This document shows positions 63,596 through 64,000 of a DNA stretch of 64,000 nt, one piece after another. Origin of the DNA: Stenotrophobium rhamnosiphilum. GTDB lineage: Bacteria; Pseudomonadota; Gammaproteobacteria; Nevskiales; Nevskiaceae. Both the position numbers and the translations under genes were made by a program. The DNA is taken from assembly GCF_003052265.1 (NCBI RefSeq), contig NZ_QANS01000001.1, forward strand, positions 248,001 through 312,000, in the 5' to 3' direction. Each line of letters begins with the position of its first letter. Positions within the stretch are counted from its first letter, which is position 1. Below the pieces are notes generated by a model, which was not told the origin of the DNA, did no database searches, and saw only the letters and a program-made list of their open reading frames with translations.

Positions 63596-63976
63596 ATGAG
63601 CATGCGTTCTCCGCTTGGCCAGGCACGTGGTCTCGGTTCTGCTAAAGACGGTACCCATCATTTCTGGGTGCAGCGCATTTCCGCTGTCGCCTTGATTCCG
63701 CTGTCGCTCTGGTTTGTGTTCTCGGTCGCCCAGCTTGCTGGCGGCGATTTCTACATGGTCCGTCACTGGGTGCACGCACCGTCAGTGGCGATCACGCTGG
63801 TGCTGTTTATCGTGGCCGCGCTGTATCACTCGATGCTGGGTGTGCAGGTGGTGATTGAAGACTACATCGGCAATGAAGGCAGCAAGATTGTTTCACTGCT
63901 GCTCAACAAGTTTCTGCACGCAATCGTGGCCGTGTCCACGATCTTCGCGGTGCTCAAGGTTGCACTGGGATCATAA
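63596..63976 (+). CDS. sdhD: Succinate dehydrogenase membrane anchor subunit
   Basis: The 126-residue protein has three helices: GTHHFWVQRISAVALIPLSLWF, HAPSVAITLVLFIVAALYHSMLG and the final AIVAVSTIFAVLKVAL. The YHSMLGVQVVIEDYI segment holds the conserved haem-ligand His and quinone-site Asp/Tyr region. ATG 63596 with AAGGAG upstream lies 10 nt after sdhC. A much longer in-frame ORF begins inside sdhC and is not the start. Confidence 0.95.
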   Translation: MSMRSPLGQARGLGSAKDGTHHFWVQRISAVALIPLSLWFVFSVAQLAGGDFYMVRHWVHAPSVAITLVLFIVAALYHSMLGVQVVIEDYIGNEGSKIVSLLLNKFLHAIVAVSTIFAVLKVALGS

Positions 63977-63978
63977 GA

Positions 63979-64000
63979 ATGGCTTACGAAATTATTCATC
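63979..64000 (+). CDS. sdhA: Succinate dehydrogenase flavoprotein subunit (first codons only)
   Basis: Only MAYEIIH is inside the window, starting 2 nt after the sdhD stop. Identity is inferred from operon order (sdhC-sdhD-sdhA) and the typical MAYxIIxHxFDAVVVGAG start of the family. Confidence 0.8.

Noticed and set aside
63350-63976. 208-residue ORF covering sdhD
   Set aside because: Its first 80 codons overlap sdhC out of frame; the real sdhD starts at 63596 after AAGGAG.

Overview
This 64-kb window is ordinary bacterial chromosome, densely packed with genes on both strands and of moderately high GC. It contains no rRNA, tRNA, CRISPR array, insertion sequence or prophage that I can recognise. 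The gene set points to a gammaproteobacterium. The evidence is prfB-lysS, the glnE/ilvE neighbourhood, rhodanese next to tolC, DEAD-box helicase DeaD, an OmpA with thrombospondin-type repeats, a POT peptide transporter, and a SdhAF4-type gene in front of sdhCDA. The groESL control region combines a sigma-32 promoter with a CIRCE operator, an arrangement known from Xanthomonadales-like lineages. I would place the organism near Xanthomonadales/Nevskiales, but the sequence alone does not settle this.

Layout. 1-7.1 kb: a partial DUF1302 outer-membrane protein, then groES-groEL under heat-shock control, class I fructose-1,6-bisphosphatase, the fluoride channel CrcB, a CbpA-type J protein and an Hsp20 chaperone with its own sigma-32 promoter. 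7.1-22.8 kb: a DUF1295 membrane enzyme, two tandem paralogous amidases, glnE, a four-gene glycosyltransferase/FkbM block lying between glnE and ilvE, ilvE, a D-aminoacylase-type amidohydrolase and deaD. 22.8-29.2 kb: an inverted pair of about 140-bp dispersed repeats, an OmpA-family protein, prfB with its programmed +1 frameshift, lysS and a Bcr/CflA exporter whose first codons contain a perfect terminator-like hairpin. 29.2-36.7 kb: one long leftward sulfate-uptake operon (OprP-like porin, Sbp, stand-alone TOBE protein, class II glutamine amidotransferase, divergent Sbp paralogue, CysT, CysW, CysA). 36.7-46.5 kb: tolC, rhodanese, a LuxR-type regulator, a possible small RNA, a 1166-residue Calx-beta/hydrolase lipoprotein, and a run of small envelope proteins ending in a PlsC-type acyltransferase. 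46.5-50.5 kb: a leftward pair made of a secreted 16-residue-repeat protein and an FhaC/ShlB-like outer-membrane protein. 50.5-64 kb: mfd, an S9 peptidase, a beta-propeller lipoprotein, a POT transporter, a Lys-C-like protease with a C-terminal sorting tail, ygfZ, and the start of the succinate dehydrogenase operon.

The strongest candidate for an undescribed system is the pair at 46545-50028. A signal-peptide-bearing Asn/Gly-rich repeat protein, which looks like a beta-solenoid, sits next to a two-partner-secretion-type pore protein that lacks a visible signal peptide; the cargo has no canonical TPS domain. The next most interesting items are the sulfate operon, which carries two specialised accessory genes and a binding-protein paralogue altered at ligand positions, and the orphan double hairpin plus terminator near 39.6 kb that looks like the end of a small RNA.
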